Assembly (NCBI GenBank): GCA_018350325.1
Contig: JAEVLN010000003.1
Span: 1,013,985 to 1,077,984, forward strand
Direction of reading: 5' to 3'
Length of the DNA: 64,000 nucleotides
DNA from: Globodera rostochiensis
Lineage: Eukaryota; Nematoda; Chromadorea; Rhabditida; Heteroderidae
A program made the translations under genes and the position numbers. Position 1 is the first letter of the stretch; each line of letters opens with the position of its first letter. Positions 25,016-36,761 of the stretch are shown in pieces. Under the pieces are notes generated by a model, which saw only the letters and a program-made list of their open reading frames with translations, searched no databases and was not told the origin of the DNA.

Positions 25016-26648
25016 TCAGCCGAGGAGCTTGCGCATTTGGTCCTCCTGTGATCGAATAACCCCGTCGTTGCGCTCCGTCTTTTTGTGAATACGGTCCAAC
25101 ATCTGATTTTGATCCTCCACCTCGTCACCCAACGCAGCCCCCAAAGTTTTCAGTCGGTTCAGCTGCGAGCTCATGAGATCTGAAAAAAAGGAAACAAATT
25201 TACAGGTACGAGGCCCAATCAAAAAACTGTTTACCTAATTTTTCATTTTGAGGGGTGGGGCAATTTTGGACTTATCTGTGAAAAACTATAAGAATTTTGC
25301 GGTCGTCTAAAAAATGTGTTAAGAAAATTTAGCCCAAAAATTGTAGAGAAAGGGATTTGTTGGATATTTTAACGAAAAAACATGCCCAAGTTGCTGTCGA
25401 TCTCGTTGTCCATCGTCTCCCACCGGGTGCCCTCGATGTAAGCGCGCGAAGAAGTGTTCAGCGAGTGCGATGCCGCGGCACCAGTTTTGCCAGACGACGA
25501 CGATGAAGGGGTGGTGGTGGTGGCACCGGAAACTGTCGGCGTTTGCAATTTGGAATGGAGGGGACGCGTCTACAAAAGTGTAACAGTTATTTAACAAGAA
25601 ACTAAGAAGTTTTCGTTCTTCGACTACCCTTCCTGGTTTCCCGTATGGAAATGTTTTGTTGTCTCTGAACTTTGTCAAATTGGCCCTTTCCCTCCTCTGG
25701 CCCACCTGTTGTTGCTGTGCCTGTTGCGACTGGTTGACGACTTCTTTTGGCGCCCGCGAGAGTTTGTTCCTGAGCAGTCCGCCAAACAGCGACTTCAAGC
25801 TGTTCAAACCTGTTGGTCGATTGATTGAATTTTCGAGAAGTACGGACTGAGACTTTTAATTAGTTTTTGATGGGTCCCAAAATTATATTTTGACTCTGTT
25901 GCTATTTTAGCACCCAAGATGCGCTCAACGCCCAAAAAGTAGGCTCCATTTTTTAGGTATTCTATGCTTAAACCAAAATTTTAAAAAAATGTACTCCGCT
26001 GGGTGTACTGCGTGGTCTGGTGGATGGTGTCCAAGTTCTGCTCCGCCCGCTCCAACTTCTCCCGTTGTTCCAATAGTTCCTGAGAAATAGAAACATAAAT
26101 TTTACCATACAAACACAAAAAAGGTTAAAAAGTTCCAATATATATTCTCTCCCCCCCCCCGGCGGCACGTACACTCGCGGTGGACTCGGCCAGCCGTTCC
26201 GATGAGCCCAACTGTTGCCGAGAGCGCTGTGTGCTGTCCAACGACGCCTGCAGATAACGCTCAATTTCCTTTTCGTCCGCCGCAATTTGTTCCTCAATGC
26301 TTTGCGAACCGCCGACAGCCGCCGTGGTCGTGTAGCTCTTCATGGGTTCTGCAACAAAAAATATAACTAGCGATTTTATGGAAATGTTTAATTTAGTGCT
26401 TCTTACTCAGAGATATATTCGATGGACCACCCTTTTAATATTTGCGAGTGTTAAACTTGGGTTGCAAACAAGCGAAAATGCAGGAACCCGTCGGACCCAC
26501 ACCAGACCCGACCCTTTTTCGAGAATCCCTTTTGGGGCGGCCAGAATGGATGTAGCCTCCTAACATTGCGCGACCACTCACCAAGCCCACGTCCAGCACG
26601 CGCCTTGCGAATGAAGTCGTCGTTGCCGTCGTCGAACGGGTTCGCCAT
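25016..26648 (-). CDS. snap-29: SNAP-29-type SNARE protein
   Basis: Six minus-strand exons: 26648-26582, 26348-26173, 26079-25995, 25809-25628, 25569-25386 and 25179-25016, giving 285 residues. The start MANPFDD carries the N-terminal NPF motif typical of SNAP-29, which binds EH-domain proteins. Two Qb/Qc SNARE helices are present, with the zero-layer glutamine in LLEQREKLERAE and EVEDQNQMLDRI. The interhelix segment LNSLKSLFGG aligns without gaps to vertebrate SNAP-29. The linker has no palmitoylated cysteine cluster, which distinguishes it from SNAP-25. SNAP-29 drives endomembrane and autophagosome fusion. Intron 5 has a GC donor (CTTGG|GCATG), forced by the alignment. Exon 4 could end earlier at CAG|GTGGGC, also in phase. 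Confidence 0.92.
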
Positions 26649-27174
26649 ATTTGTATAGAAAGAATGTCGGCGGCAGCTGAAAGACAAAAAAGGGGGTAAA
26701 CAATTTAATCAAATTCAACAGAACGCAAACGCGTAATGTGTGCAAAATGGGGAAAAAGTAATGACACGACGAAAATCATCGACGATCAAATTTCGCACCA
26801 ATCGATTGAAAAAAAGGGCTTGGTGCAAACACCCGCCGCCGACGACGGTGGGCGACCAATGATCGGTGTGTTTGGTTGTTGGTCTAGTTTATATGAAAAT
26901 GAATGAATGAATAATACACACGACACACACATGGTGGATGGGGAGAAGGAGGGAAAAAGCACATATAAACAGATGATTGACAAATCAGTGGTTTTTCTTA
27001 TCGCCGAACATTCACCACTATTTTTTTACACATGTGAGTTCTGTTCTTGATCAAGAAGGCGCATAGTGTAGTAGTCATTGAAGAAAAGTGATACAAAATT
27101 GAAATATGGATTGGATGGATAAGTCCCTACTAATGACATAAAAAGAAGCATCGTTTTTGACGTCCTCCCCCGCC
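26649..27174. other. Spacer between NIPSNAP and SNAP-29 genes
   Basis: About 530 bp between two co-oriented minus-strand genes. It would hold the NIPSNAP 3' UTR and the SNAP-29 leader. No separate gene was seen. Confidence 0.5.
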
Positions 27175-29193
27175 TCATTTCAGCAAGGAAAGCTCAGTGG
27201 GCACCAATATTCGGGATTGCATCTTTTTGATCAACGGAACGGTGTACTCCACCGTGGTGTCCCAGCCCGGCTTGGCCCATGTCAGTTGACGCGTCGTGTT
27301 CCGGCCGACCTGAAACAGCCAGAGCAATTTGTTTCATGTGGTTAAGCAAATTAAATCGAATAAAGCAAAAATCGAATCATTTGGCTAAGTACTAATTTTG
27401 CGCCAAAAACGATCAAATTCAAATAATGAAACAAAATTATACAGACTAAATGAATTAAAAATTATGGAATAAAAATGGACCATTGATGGATACGCCCAAA
27501 TGTGGAAGACCATGTAGAGCTGACCAACTTGGGAGAAGAAGCCGGCGACCTTTGTGATCAGAGGAAAAATTTAAAGGTGCTAGAATTGATCAAAAGGACC
27601 AGAAACCCCAAAATTAGTTTGCCGAAAAAAGAGAGACATACGTCTTGATTGAATTCCCGCCGATGTGTGATCCCTTTGGCCCACGCGTTGCCCCATTCGA
27701 TCATTGAGCCGGGCTTAACAAAATATGTACATTCAACTCAAAAAAGAAAATTTATAATATTAATTACACATTCAACTTAAAAAAGACCAATAAATATATT
27801 CTGTAAAATAATTAGAAGTTCAACTCTATAATATTAAAATTTGGACCTTGAGCACATAGCTGCGAAGGTCGTACACATGCGATGGCTCACGCGCACGCGG
27901 CTCGCCCCAATAACTGAAGCGGTGTATTGATTGCGTCACCATTTAGGTTTTAAAGTTGAGAGTTTGCCACCATTTTGTTCATATTTTTTTGGACTTTTCT
28001 CCTCAGCCTGCGGCTTGCTGGGCGAATTTTTTGCAGTCAGAAAATGACCTGGGTGTGCACCTGAGTCGTGTTATTTTTGAATCGGGGCAAGCACCCCATT
28101 TAGGAGAGTTTCCGCCAGCATTTATGCTGAGAATACACAACCTGAACGGCTTGGTGATGACGGTTCGTCGTCGTCTGCACAGCTTGGCATAGTCCACCTC
28201 AGCGCTTTTCATCGACACATTGGTCTGCAGTGCACGAATATGACTTAAAAAAATAATCACGAAAATGTTTGAAAATAATTTATTTATTTTCATCTAATAT
28301 AGTATATAATAACCAGTTGTATCCAAATTTTGGGTTTTATTAAACTTTCTAAACAAAAAGTCGCAAAACCTGTCCAGATCGGCGTATCCATTCTGATAGC
28401 GCCACAGGTTGACCACCTGATCCTGGTTGCCAAACAGTACATTCCAACTGCCAAACAAAGTCGCGCCCGGAGTCGCTGCTTGGACCTCTGTCGCATACTC
28501 AAAAATGTAATATATTAAAAAAATGATTATCCGAATGAACACTTTACACCGCCGTCTAATTCTCTTTTGTGAAACTGTTTTAGATTGTTAATACATTTAA
28601 AAAAAAATTAATCCCAACCTTTTTGTACGCGTCCAAATATTTGTCACGATCCCCGCCGACAGCGTCATGAGCTAAGAAATTGCACTCAATTTCTTAGTAT
28701 TTTGTGCTTTGATGTGGAACTGGGGTTTTTCTCCCAAAATTCGCTCGAAATAAACAATAAAGTGCTGCACACACTTTGCAACTCGTAGATGTACTCCCCC
28801 ACCGAGAGCATTGACGAATGGCTTTGCTTCCGCTCATCTCCTGATGCCGGTCCGGTGAGAATGCGCGAGACCCAGCCTTGTGCCGCCGCCAACGTGTCGG
28901 AGGAGAGCGGCGACGGAGGTGGAATATCTAAGCAAATTTGGAAAAAATAAGCAGAAATGGTACCAGAGAAAAATCTTGATTCTGGTTTATATGATCATGG
29001 CACACCAGAGCGCCCCCCCCCCACTTTCAGTGAATATTCTAATTTCCACAGACTTACCAGACGGCAATTTGTGTTTGTCCCCCTTTTCGCTAGCATCGCT
29101 TGCTAAGAGTCGTCGTGCAGTGAACAGCTGCTGCCTGAAGTTTTTTAAACGCTGGCGAAAGCCTCGGATTATAAAAAAAACCACAATTTCCAT
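27175..29193 (-). CDS. NIPSNAP-family mitochondrial protein
   Basis: Nine minus-strand exons: 29193-29058, 28927-28775, 28671-28619, 28497-28370, 28243-28142, 27913-27847, 27713-27642, 27549-27481 and 27309-27175. They join in phase to give 304 residues, against about 284 in human NIPSNAP1. The N-terminus is rich in Arg/Phe/Leu (RGFRQRLKNFRQQLFTARRL) and fits a mitochondrial targeting sequence. Diagnostic NIPSNAP motifs follow: DKYLDAY, GSWNVLFGNQDQVVNLWRY, SHVYDLRSYVLKPGSMIEWG and GFFSQVGQLYMVFHIWAY. NIPSNAPs are mitochondrial proteins linked to mitophagy signalling. The gene lies between mtSSB and SNAP-29 on the same strand. Confidence 0.93.
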
Positions 29194-29976
29194 AACTCAA
29201 AACCCGAACGAAACGCCCAAAAATCTTTTTCGACTCTGTTCTGTTATTCTTCCTGCTGATAAGCCAACAAATTCCCAGTCCAGGAAAGATAGCAAATCCG
29301 TTGGTGTGACAAACCGCAAAAATTCACCGCGCCGCTCCCCACCCCCCCCCCCCAACAATATTCTCATGGATTCATCGATTTGGGACTCCCAGCGATTGCC
29401 ACACGCTGAAACCCCCAGCACTCTTTTGTTTGAAATTCGGAGGGGGGGGGGGGGGGGGGTGACAACATAACATAGCCGCATTTTACCTGGTGGCCGAAGG
29501 CAACCGCTCGAATGTCCGAATCACCGGCAAAAATCTGGTGGCCGAACTCATCCTGGCGCTCAATTATGCATGCTTATGTAAACAGCGATGTGTTATACAC
29601 AAATTCAAAAATCAATAAGTATTTATCACCAGAAAACGGAACATTTAACTGTGATGAAAGGTTTAAGCCGAGGCAAGCTAAATTTCCGTCAGTGTAGAGG
29701 CGGATTAAAGAAACGTCAGATTAAGACAAAATCCCAGAAATCCATTTTTTGTCTTGTAAAAACCATTTCTCACAGATGCAGGATGGTAAATGGATCCGAC
29801 CAAATTGGTCAAATATTTTTATCTAAGCAAAGCGGCGAAGCAACTCACTCTCAATTTTCCGTTTCAACAACAACCAAAAATAAATCAAAATAAAACACGA
29901 GATAAATCGATCGGCAGGTGGGATTGGGGTAATCGTCATCATTTCAACCTCAACCACCATCGCCGTTGCCAGCAGT
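29194..29976. other. Spacer between mtSSB and NIPSNAP genes
   Basis: About 780 bp with poly-C at 29,340 and poly-G at 29,442. A long plus-strand frame overlapping 28,880-29,470 is antisense to NIPSNAP exons and is considered a shadow. Nothing else is supported. Confidence 0.5.
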
Positions 29977-31558
29977 TCAGTTGTTGCCATAACGTCCTCC
30001 AGAAAAGGAACCGCCACCAGAAAAGGAACTACCACCAGAAGAGCCACCGCCACCAAAGGAGTTACCACCACCAGAAGAGCCACCGGCATTAAACACAGCA
30101 CCTGGGCAAGAAAAGAGTGAAATCCGATCAGAAACAGCGGAATTAAAGACAGATCAAAGCGTAACCGAATTGGGGAGGGGGTAAAATTATCGGCATCAAT
30201 CATCCGTAATATGCAAAATGTTTCCAAAATGCGTACCTGATTTGGACAACGGATAAATGGCCTCCAAGTTCACCGAACAAATGCGCGGAGTGCGCGAGCC
30301 GTCCGCATTCATCGCACCGCCGGTGTAGTGAAGACGCCCAGTCATATAGACACGAGTACCTAAAGCTCACAAATAAGAACCCCGATTTTGAAAATACAAA
30401 ATTGAAGTTCAGAATCAAAATTTGAAGTTTTTTCGTTATAACCTTTTAATAAAATTTAACCAAATCAAACATTTTCGATACCAACCGAAATTGCAATGAG
30501 TAGAAGCCTTCGAACGCAAAATCTAAGCTATTGGACCCCAAATGTAGCCAATTGTTTTAGGCATATCTTTTTTGGGGATTGTTCAATAACTTAGCTTTTG
30601 CGTTTGAAGGCGGCTTCTACTCTGCAAGGTTCCCGATGGTAACTGATATGTTTGATTCGGTTAAAAAGGGTAACGAAAAAGCTTTTGTAAAGGGGAACAA
30701 GCCGATGGTTAAGACATACAAAACGTGTTTCTAGGGGTTTTGGGGTTGAGGAGAACAAACCTCGCTCTATGTTCTTCTCCACGTATCGCGCCATGCCGCC
30801 GAACGCAATCACGTTGTGCACCTCCGTGGAGCTCATTGTGCCCCCGTTGTTCAGTCGACGGTCCACATTCGTGTACAGGTTGAATGAAGCGAACGCGGAG
30901 CCTTGTGCGGTCTGTTTGACCACGGGCGGGCCGCCCACACCACCCAACAACTCCACACGGTTGACCCTATGGCAGATATTTCTTAGCTAAAACAATTAGA
31001 TTAATATAAACCCTCGGTTGATGAAACGACGCTGTGGTGTGGAAGCGAATTGACCGCGCTGTTCCGGTTCATTACCGAATTGACCGCGCTGTTCCGGTAC
31101 ATTACCGAATTGACCGCGTTGTTCCGGTTCATTACCATCATTCGCGTAGTGTTGCGGCGGTTGGTCTGCATGAGAAAATTTATATTTTAAGTCCCCGACA
31201 AGGATTTTCAGGATTTTAATGAATATCAGACTAAGCAACCCAAGAATTTTAAAACTTCATTAAAATTAGTAAAAACAAAAATGTTCAGGGGTTTGGGTAT
31301 GTAGAATTTTAATGTTCGATCCAGTTTGAAGGATCGTACCGAACGAATTATCTAGATTAATAGAACAGAAACACTACCGATTCGACATTTTGTTCAATTT
31401 TCTATTGTAAATTTGTGGTGAAGCTGTGCTAATTATTAAGGTGCAATTAAACCATTGAAAAGGCCAGCGACGGACGAGCATTGCCGCAAAGGAGCGGAAA
31501 AGGAAGAAAGTGCCGCATTCGGAACACCGCGAGCTAACTTCAAAATTGAGCTGTGCAT
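29977..31558 (-). CDS. Mitochondrial single-stranded DNA-binding protein
   Basis: Five minus-strand exons: 31558-31453, 31165-31012, 30966-30761, 30359-30237 and 30101-29977, giving 237 residues. The start MHSSILKLARG is a plausible mitochondrial presequence. The OB fold begins at VNRVELLGGVGG and includes FNLYTNVDRR, HNVIAFGGMARYVEKNI and GTRVYMTGRL. The end is a Gly/Ser-rich tail of about 35 residues. An unusual insertion before the OB fold consists of three repeats of EPEQRGQFGN. mtSSB coats single-stranded mtDNA during replication. The protein is longer than usual mtSSBs because of this insertion and the tail. A 125-bp hairpin lies in intron 3. Confidence 0.92.
30498..30622. repeat. Long imperfect hairpin in mtSSB intron 3
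   Basis: GAGTAGAAGCCTTCGAACGC and about 16 further bases are inverted at the right end (GCGTTTGAAGGCGGCTTCTACTC). The arms are about 36-39 nt with a few mismatches and one bulge, around a loop of about 50 nt. It may be a small foldback transposon or a structured RNA. Confidence 0.8.
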
Positions 31559-32825
31559 TTTACGGTTGTCAAAAATTGGTAGATTAAATAATTCTAAAAA
31601 CAAATTGGAGTAATAATGCTGCATGGTAATCGACGGCGCAGTCAAACTTTTGGTTTGGCTGAACCCCGGAAAAGAATGCTCTTCAAATTGAAGCTTCATA
31701 CAACCTCATAGTCATATAGGTATGTTCGTTTATATACTTTTGGTTTAGAGTTGAATGAGCATTCCCATTTAGCAGACATTGGTGAATTAAAAAGATTATG
31801 GCTGTCATGTACGTAAATAGGTACATACCTAACTGTCTATGTATATGTAAGATTATATATCTTGGTTGTGTATGAAGCGTTCATTTATCGTTCTTTCAAA
31901 TTGTGTCTAATTTTATCGATTCCACTGACTGGGGAAGGGATGCAAAAGAAAGTTATGGATTGTAAGATGTGGCAGGGAAAGAGAAGAAAAAAAGATCAGC
32001 GGACATGATTCCTTCTGTTTCGGCATGTGGGACAGACCAAATCGTGTCGCAGGATGACATTTGGTCGACACACATTTCGTCGACTAACCCAAAATCCGAC
32101 ATTTAGTCGACTAACCCAAAATCCGACATTTAGGCGACGCGATATTTCATCGAAGCCAAAATCTAAAATAAATGGAATGCTTAAATGGCGGGCGCGTCAA
32201 CAAAATACCCAGGCCACGAAATGCCAACTCTGCTAAAAACAACAAAATGCCAAGAAATTTTGTTTAAATCAATAACAGAAGACACTTCTAATTTGTACGG
32301 TACACATCACTTCAGTGATAAAAACCCCGATTTGGTTCACGTTGAACTTCTTAAAAACGAATTGAACCGCTTGGCTTTTTTTTTAAACGATTCATTTAGA
32401 GCTTTTCTTGTTTGTTTGATTTTGTTAAGTTTAAAAAAGTTATAGCCTTTCAATTACTGGCACTGATAGTGAAGTGTCCGGCTTCTTAGAAGAAAAATCG
32501 GGTTTTTGCCGGTTGAGGAATTTTGTTGCTTAGTCGACGAAATATCTCGACAACAAAATGTTGGCGTAACAATTTGGCAAAAAACGGTCATAGGACATAG
32601 AACGTTAAATAAATGTAAATTGATAAAGACCAAGAGGGATCATTCGATTCCGTGTCCCAACCCCCGACATTTAGGGGTGCCAGAGCCAGAATGCCCTCTT
32701 TTAGTGGCAAATGCCACGATTTTGGCTACTCGATACCATAAAAATGCCACTATTTTAGAGCCGGTTGCCATATTTTCTCGAAGTTGATCTGGCACCTCTG
32801 CCGACATGCCGCCGGTCGGAGTCCG
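31559..32825. other. Intergenic region with TTAGTCGACTAACCC repeats
   Basis: There are direct repeats of CGACATTTAGTCGACTAACC between 32,050 and 32,140 and related GTCGACGAAATATC sequence near 32,530, suggesting a decayed repeat element. No credible gene was found; small frames at 32,027-32,445 overlap these repeats. Confidence 0.5.
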
Positions 32826-33663
32826 GGGCCCGTATGCAAAGAACGGGGTAAAGTTACCCAGGTAAGGTTACCCGGGTAAGGCTACCCGGGTAACCTTACC
32901 CTCAGCTGCGGGTAACCTTAGCCGTTACCCGCTTCTTTGAATACCATTGGATAAAAAGGCAACCGAACCGAATCCAGACCAGAGTGTTCTGGCCATAACT
33001 TTTTTGAAAATTGTTCAATCGCAAAGCTTTAGCTTAATGATAGCTTTATCTCGACAAGAGCTTTCGAATGGTTTTTAGAAAATCTGAATCGGTTAAGTTT
33101 AAAGTCAGTTATTTCTCGGTATTCGAGTCCGTATGCCGAAAAAAAGCCCTAAATATTTTTTTAAAATTAATAAACAACTTTGTTTGAAAGAGAAAAAATC
33201 TGCATTCTTTTATAAATAAATTTGTTTTCTCCATTTATGCTAATTTTCTCACAGATTGCTGCACAAAAAATTACTCAGACTTTAATTCAGAGATATCTAT
33301 TCAAAAAATTAAAAATAAAATTTAAAATTTATGTCAGGTGAAAGAGCAGATTTTATTTTATTAGTCCCACTCTTGAATTTATTTTTAATGACTTTTAAAT
33401 ATTTTAAAATTAATTTGAAAGGAAGCTAGGTCGAGTGCTTACCCTGGTTCGACCCAGGGTAGCCATCTTACCCGCAGCTGAGGGTAACCTAACCCGTTAC
33501 TCGATTCTTTGAATACGGGTAGAAAGTTACCCGCAGCTGAGGGTAAGGTTACCCGGGTAACTTAACCCACAACTCGGGGTAGTTCATTGAATACGGGTAA
33601 CGGTTAAGGTTACCCGCAGCTGAGGGTAACCTTACCCTTACCCCGTTCTTTGCATACGGGCCC
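32826..33663. mobile_element. Terminal-inverted-repeat element, GGGCCCGTATGCAAAGAACG ends
   Basis: The left end reads GGGCCCGTATGCAAAGAACG and the right end is its exact inverse, finishing CTTTGCATACGGGCCC. Both ends continue into multiple GGTTACCCGCAGCTGAGGGT palindromes, so the termini are nested foldbacks. The centre is AT-rich with no transposase. About 838 bp. A target-site duplication was not recognised, so the superfamily is undetermined. Confidence 0.85.
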
Positions 33664-33944
33664 GGGGGGGCAGGCCTTGAATATCGCCCCCGGAGGTTGG
33701 GCTGAAATTAAACTTATTTCCAGCAGGTTATTAATTGGAAATTAAATTTAAGTTTGCTTTTATTATTTTAAATCTATTTATCTCCCGAAGGGTTTTTGAA
33801 TTTTCCATATTTATCACACCACAAATATTTTGGCCACAATCTTCGTCGTCAGAATTTGTTGTTTTTGCTTCCTCGTCACTCATCCCGTCGACTCCAATGG
33901 CATTTTCGGCATCCCCTCCCCCCAGGGGATTTATGTGTGCAGTT

Positions 33945-34389
33945 TCAAGGCCACAATTTTATCATTGTGAATATGTATATGCTTTTGGACGGCGGAGGGC
34001 ACATGATTCCGTGACTTATTGCTTTTCCAGGAATATTGCAATTACCTAATCGGATTTTTGAATTCATTTCTGTTTCAATTCAACTTTGAGTCAAAAGATT
34101 TGTGTTAATATTCAAGAAATATAGCAAAATGCCAAAAGGGCAATTTAATTGCTGTGCCTATTAAGCCAATCCGGGAGCAATTCAAATTTCGGTACTTACT
34201 GAATGATGTGCCAAAAATGGCACACAATGTCATAAAAGGCGAGCATTCAAATGCCGTGGTGTCCGAGAGCAAATTTTTGTGCCACTCAATTTTGTTGGCG
34301 AACGGGCGTCGCTGGAGGCGCTGCGAGGGGCGTGGCTTGACCCAAAAGCCGACGAAAAGCGATATAAGCATTGTTATAGCGTTGGGCAT
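33945..34389 (-). CDS. Possible small two-exon secreted protein
   Basis: Exon 34389-34200 starts ATG and encodes a hydrophobic N-terminus (ITMLISLFVGFW) followed by a basic stretch. It ends at a strong donor (ATTCA|GTAAGTACC). An acceptor at 34,046 (GATTAG) leads in phase to exon 34045-33945, giving 96 residues in total. The second exon contains GIMCPPPSKSIYIF. No family was recognised. Downstream on the same strand, 33,930-33,730, is an acidic frame with SDEEAKTTNSDDED that could belong to another splice form. Support is a signal-peptide-like start, a strong donor and phase agreement only. Confidence 0.3.
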
Positions 34390-36761
34390 TTTTGAGCCCC
34401 TCAAGCGCTTTAACTAACGCCAGGCAGCTGTTTCTGACACCGCCGCAGCCGCCATATAAAATGAAATAATCTTTTTTTTAAATCTTGCAATTGTGTGTAA
34501 AATTGTTTTTTTGCTTAAATTATTAAAAAAAAAAACTAAAATCCATTCATTAAGCGCACTTCTCGAGAATATTTTAGAGATTTTGCTAAAGATGATAGCT
34601 AATTAGCCATAAAATAAGGTAATTTGGGAGCCCTCTGACACTAAAATCATCAAAATCGTTTCCCCTCGGGCGTCGTCTTTTCTCTCACCCCTCCCCCATA
34701 ACCCCAAAAGACGCCATTAGGCGCGAAATTGACGCATTTGCCCCTTTCATCCATTCCATGAATGGATTTAACAATTGCTTAAATTTGGCACATTTTTTTA
34801 GCATTATTTTTTAAATGGAAAGATTTATAAAAGGAAAATTTATTGATGGGTTTTGAATTAATTTATTTTATCTATTAAAACTTTTCAAACATAATTTAAA
34901 CAAAAAAAACAATATTCTTTGGACTAACAAATAAGAGACAGATAGAGATATTCAATATTTTTAGGGGGGTACCTTTAAATTTGTGTTCCAATAATTTTGT
35001 AGAAATTTTTTGACGGTTTTCTATGCCTTACATAAAATCGGACAAAAATTGCTTCACTAACAATAAAATTCCCCCCCCCCCTCCCCTCCCTCCCCTCCAG
35101 CACTTTTGCCGCCCCGCCAATCGTTCGTTCGGCACAATTCAGCAGAAGACTTTTGGTCCCCCCGCCCGCCCGCCCGCCCGTCCCAAATTCATATTTTATT
35201 CACGACAAATCCTTTTGTGTGTGCTGTTGTCCCCCCTTCTCTCATCATCAGAGAGCAGTTAGGGGAGAGGAGGGCGGCACGGCACGTTGTCCACACAAAC
35301 AAATTGACAATTGACATCATTTTTGGCACTGCGATTCGGGACAGTTCAGCAACAACAACAGCAACAGGCAACGACGACAAAAAGTCGGTCGGTCGGTCAG
35401 TGCATGCGCCGCCACAGAGGCGGCAAATGCAGGGGGCAGGCGCGCGCGCAGTCCGAACAAAAATCCTGCGCTTGCGGTCGCGCGCAAAAATGCCGCAAAT
35501 CGCGCGGTCCGCGCGCAGCCCTTTGAACCAATGGATGAAAATTTTTTGTTAAACTGCTTTAACTTTTAAATAACCGTTACAATTTTGGAAAGATATTTTT
35601 ATCTAAAACATAAAAAAGCCACAGTTTAGGCGCGCGCGTTTTTAATTTTTCTTATAATTTTATTTATTTTTTGGCTATTACCCGAGGCACTGAAATAAGC
35701 TCAAAAGGCGTTTGTTTCGTTGGCTTTTTGAAAATGCATTTTTTGTTTTTTAATGCTAAAATTCTTTAACAAAAAAACGCAATAGAAAACGAAATTGTGC
35801 ATATTTTGGGATTGGAGCATAAAATTCATTAAAAATGCGCTTATTTGTCGATTCAATTTCAACCGTAGCCTTTTATTTATTTATAAATTTATTTTGACTA
35901 AATTAGACCTTAATCTATCAATGCCTTTCTACTCGATTCACTGATTTTTCTTTTTTGGCATTTTCCAGAAAATTGGGCACAGCCCATGGATGGCCCAACC
36001 GGGGCTTTGTTGGCGGAGAAGACTTCTGCTCGTCGTCACCAGTCTTCTCCTTCTCATCGCTTCAGCGTGCCCTTCCCCTGAGGGGTTGGCAAAATGAAGC
36101 TAATTATCTAGCAAAAGTAGCATTCATCCCCGGAGGGGCACGTTTTCTTAAGGGCACAATTTCCGGCGGGGGAAAATGCCAAATTGTGTAAATTTACTCA
36201 AATTATGTCAAAAAATTTAGCGGAAAATTCCATTTTTTTAAAACAAATTCTTATAATTCCAAATGGATTCGTTTATTTCAGCTTCCGGAAGAAGTAAATC
36301 GGTGGGGGGGGGGGGCCGGGGGCCTATTGACGAATTTTCCGTTTTGCTTAGGCACAAAATTTAATTTTGGCCCGACGCATCGAAAATTGGCCAAAATTTA
36401 TGCAAAAGCGGCAGAGAATTTATGCAATTTGGCCGCCAAAACTTTTTTTGTTGTTGCCCATCGATGGAAAGCATTTTTTTTGGGACAAAAATTGGAAAAA
36501 TTGAAGAAAATTTGGCGCTCTGGTTGGGTAAGAAATAAAAGTGAACAAAAAATGATATTAATTTTGAATAAAAAACAGAAAAATGTGTAAAATAATGTTT
36601 TTGATGGAATGGAATAAATTCAATTCAAAACGTTCAGCAGAAAAGCCTTTTTCCGACGCAATTCCCGGCAGCTTCGTCGTCTTTCCCGACTTTACGATTG
36701 GGAGGTTTGTGTGCAAAGAGTGAAAGAAAGTTTTGACTCTTTTTTTGTTCAAATTGATGAA
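34390..36761. other. Intergenic region upstream of the anion channel gene
   Basis: No supported exon. Poly-C, CGCGCG-rich and (GGTC)n stretches between 35,070 and 35,510 resemble the GC-rich DNA at 2.6-3.4 kb and could be regulatory. The signal-peptide exon of the downstream channel may lie here but was not identified. Confidence 0.4.

Noticed and set aside
28880..29470. 196-codon plus-strand frame
   Set aside because: It is antisense to NIPSNAP exons, whose homology is clear, and crosses poly-C and poly-G tracts.
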